64,000 nucleotides of DNA from Pseudobacter ginsenosidimutans. GTDB taxonomy: Bacteria; Bacteroidota; Bacteroidia; Chitinophagales; Chitinophagaceae. The notes below the pieces were generated by a model. The model ran no database searches. It had not been told where the DNA came from and worked only from the letters and a program-made list of their open reading frames with translations. The position numbers were made by a program, and so were the translations under genes. How positions within the stretch are numbered: position 1 is the stretch's first letter; every line of letters starts with the position of its first letter. Below, piece after piece: positions 63,201 through 64,000 of the stretch. The stretch is from NCBI RefSeq assembly GCF_007970185.1, contig NZ_CP042431.1, positions 1,488,001 through 1,552,000 on the forward strand, in the 5' to 3' direction.

Positions 63201-64000
63201 TCAATCGCTCCAAACACGGGTGCCTTCGCTGCAGTTAGCACATATGTCGATATTCTTTCTGCTTTGTAACAGTTGTTTCCGGAAATTGATGTACTGATCA
63301 TTGTGCCAGATCTCCTTGAACTTTTTCCCTTTGAGATCGCCAAGTGTATGCTGTGCATCCTTATCGAAGCAACAGGGCACCACCAGGCCATCCCAACTGA
63401 TCACGGTGGCATGCCATAAACGCCAGCAGTGATTATTCAGCGAATTCTTGAATTCGTATTCGCCATTGCTGTTCTTTTTATAACGGCTATACTTATCGTT
63501 GGTGGGGATCAGGTTATTGGGATCATTTTCATAATCATATACCTGCGCGGTTTTGAAGCGCACTTCGTCCACTCCAATTTCTTTGGCCAATTGTTTGATT
63601 TCTTCAATCTGGTGTTCATTGTGTTTCACCACCAGGAACTGGAAGAACACGAATGGCGTTTTACTTTTCAGTTCTTTTTTCCACTTCACGATATTGCGGG
63701 CGCCTTCCAGCACTTTCTCCAGTTTGCCACCCACACGATAACTCTGATAGGTGTCCTGCGTGGTGCCGTCGATGGAAATGATGAGCCTGTCCAGCCCGCT
63801 TTCCACAGTCTTGCGCGCATTATTCTCGTTCAGGTAATGTGCATTGGTACTGGTGGCGGTGTAGATGCCCTTGTCCGATGCATATTTCACCATATCAAGG
63901 AAAGCCGGATTGAGATAGGGCTCACCCTGAAAGTAGAACACCAGGTAGAGCAGTTCTTTCGACAATTGATCGATGGTTTCCCGGAAGAAATCTTTCTGCA
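63201..64000 (-). CDS. Radical SAM/SPASM protein, N-terminus cut by window edge
   Basis: The frame is open to the right edge, so 265 C-terminal residues are visible and the CxxxCxxC radical SAM motif is outside. The chain reads on upstream as QKDFFRETIDQLSKELLYLV, so the start is beyond 64000. The visible part has YFQGEPYLN, TSTNAHYLN and IISIDGTTQDTYQ typical of SPASM enzymes and the SPASM cysteines near residues 180-260 (NHCWRLWHAT, VVPCCFD, CANC). Function unknown; such proteins modify peptides or sugars. Confidence 0.88.
   Translation of the reverse strand, partial: QKDFFRETIDQLSKELLYLVFYFQGEPYLNPAFLDMVKYASDKGIYTATSTNAHYLNENNARKTVESGLDRLIISIDGTTQDTYQSYRVGGKLEKVLEGARNIVKWKKELKSKTPFVFFQFLVVKHNEHQIEEIKQLAKEIGVDEVRFKTAQVYDYENDPNNLIPTNDKYSRYKKNSNGEYEFKNSLNNHCWRLWHATVISWDGLVVPCCFDKDAQHTLGDLKGKKFKEIWHNDQYINFRKQLLQSRKNIDICANCSEGTRVWSD

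Noticed and set aside
1-64000. CRISPR arrays, tRNA, rRNA, insertion sequences
   Set aside because: No regular repeat-spacer units, cloverleaf, rRNA-like stretch, transposase or terminal repeats were seen.

Overview
The window looks like chromosomal DNA of a Bacteroidota bacterium, most likely of the Chitinophagaceae/Chitinophagales type. The signs are an alternative complex III plus aa3 oxidase operon in the order found in that phylum, promoter elements of the TAnnTTTG type, Shine-Dalgarno sequences that are rare, GLPGLI, DUF4249 and GIN-domain proteins, a TonB receptor with a carboxypeptidase-like N-terminal domain, the futalosine menaquinone enzyme MqnC, and a fused E1 alpha/beta dehydrogenase. 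The genus cannot be fixed from the sequence alone. I saw no tRNA, rRNA, CRISPR array, insertion sequence or prophage.

Region 1 (1-17.1 kb, all minus strand) is a respiratory block. actABCDEF (menaquinol:cytochrome c oxidoreductase) is followed by ctaC, ctaD, ctaB, two subunit III genes and subunit IV. A strong hairpin terminator at 2586-2616 ends this run. A second transcript carries SCO1/SenC, a DUF420 protein and a small membrane protein. Region 2 (17.3-19.6 kb, plus) holds an apparent DUF6787-PurN fusion, a secreted carboxypeptidase-regulatory-like protein and a stand-alone Tudor-like protein. Region 3 (19.8-23.8 kb, plus) is a tight three-gene operon: M19 dipeptidase, DUF1624 acyltransferase-like membrane protein and D-aminoacylase, behind a terminator and a 12-bp dyad. 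Region 4 (23.8-30.0 kb, minus) holds an aspartyl protease with PDZ, an active/inactive M16 pair, a holin-like membrane protein and the fused E1.

Region 5 (30.2-35.3 kb, plus) has mqnC, a 1174-residue hybrid histidine kinase and a small membrane protein. Region 6 (35.3-37.7 kb, minus) is a two-component pair, divergent from region 7 (37.9-42.4 kb, plus: GLPGLI protein, DUF3108-like protein, GNAT, MFS pump, LLM flavoenzyme). Region 8 (42.5-48.3 kb, minus) holds a CsbD-like protein, an exo/endonuclease-phosphatase, a Cys-cluster protein and a TonB receptor-DUF4249-GIN operon. Region 9 (48.5-56.1 kb, mostly plus) has EamA, a PAS kinase, MATE, AI-2E and L,D-transpeptidase genes plus an antisense thioesterase. 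Region 10 (56.5-64 kb, mostly minus) has a PAP2-like protein with rpoN, a divergent secreted protein, a DegT aminotransferase, a GH10-like hydrolase, MarR, DinB and a truncated SPASM protein.

Four reading-frame breaks (two in actB, one in E1, one in the AI-2E gene) are each repaired by one extra C or G in a short C/G run. This points to a systematic homopolymer undercall in the assembly rather than to decay. The most interesting biological leads are the M19/DUF1624/D-aminoacylase operon with its dyad operator, the start-codon-sequestering inverted repeats at 38.7 kb and 62.1 kb, the nested palindromes upstream of actA, and the TonB-DUF4249-GIN operon.
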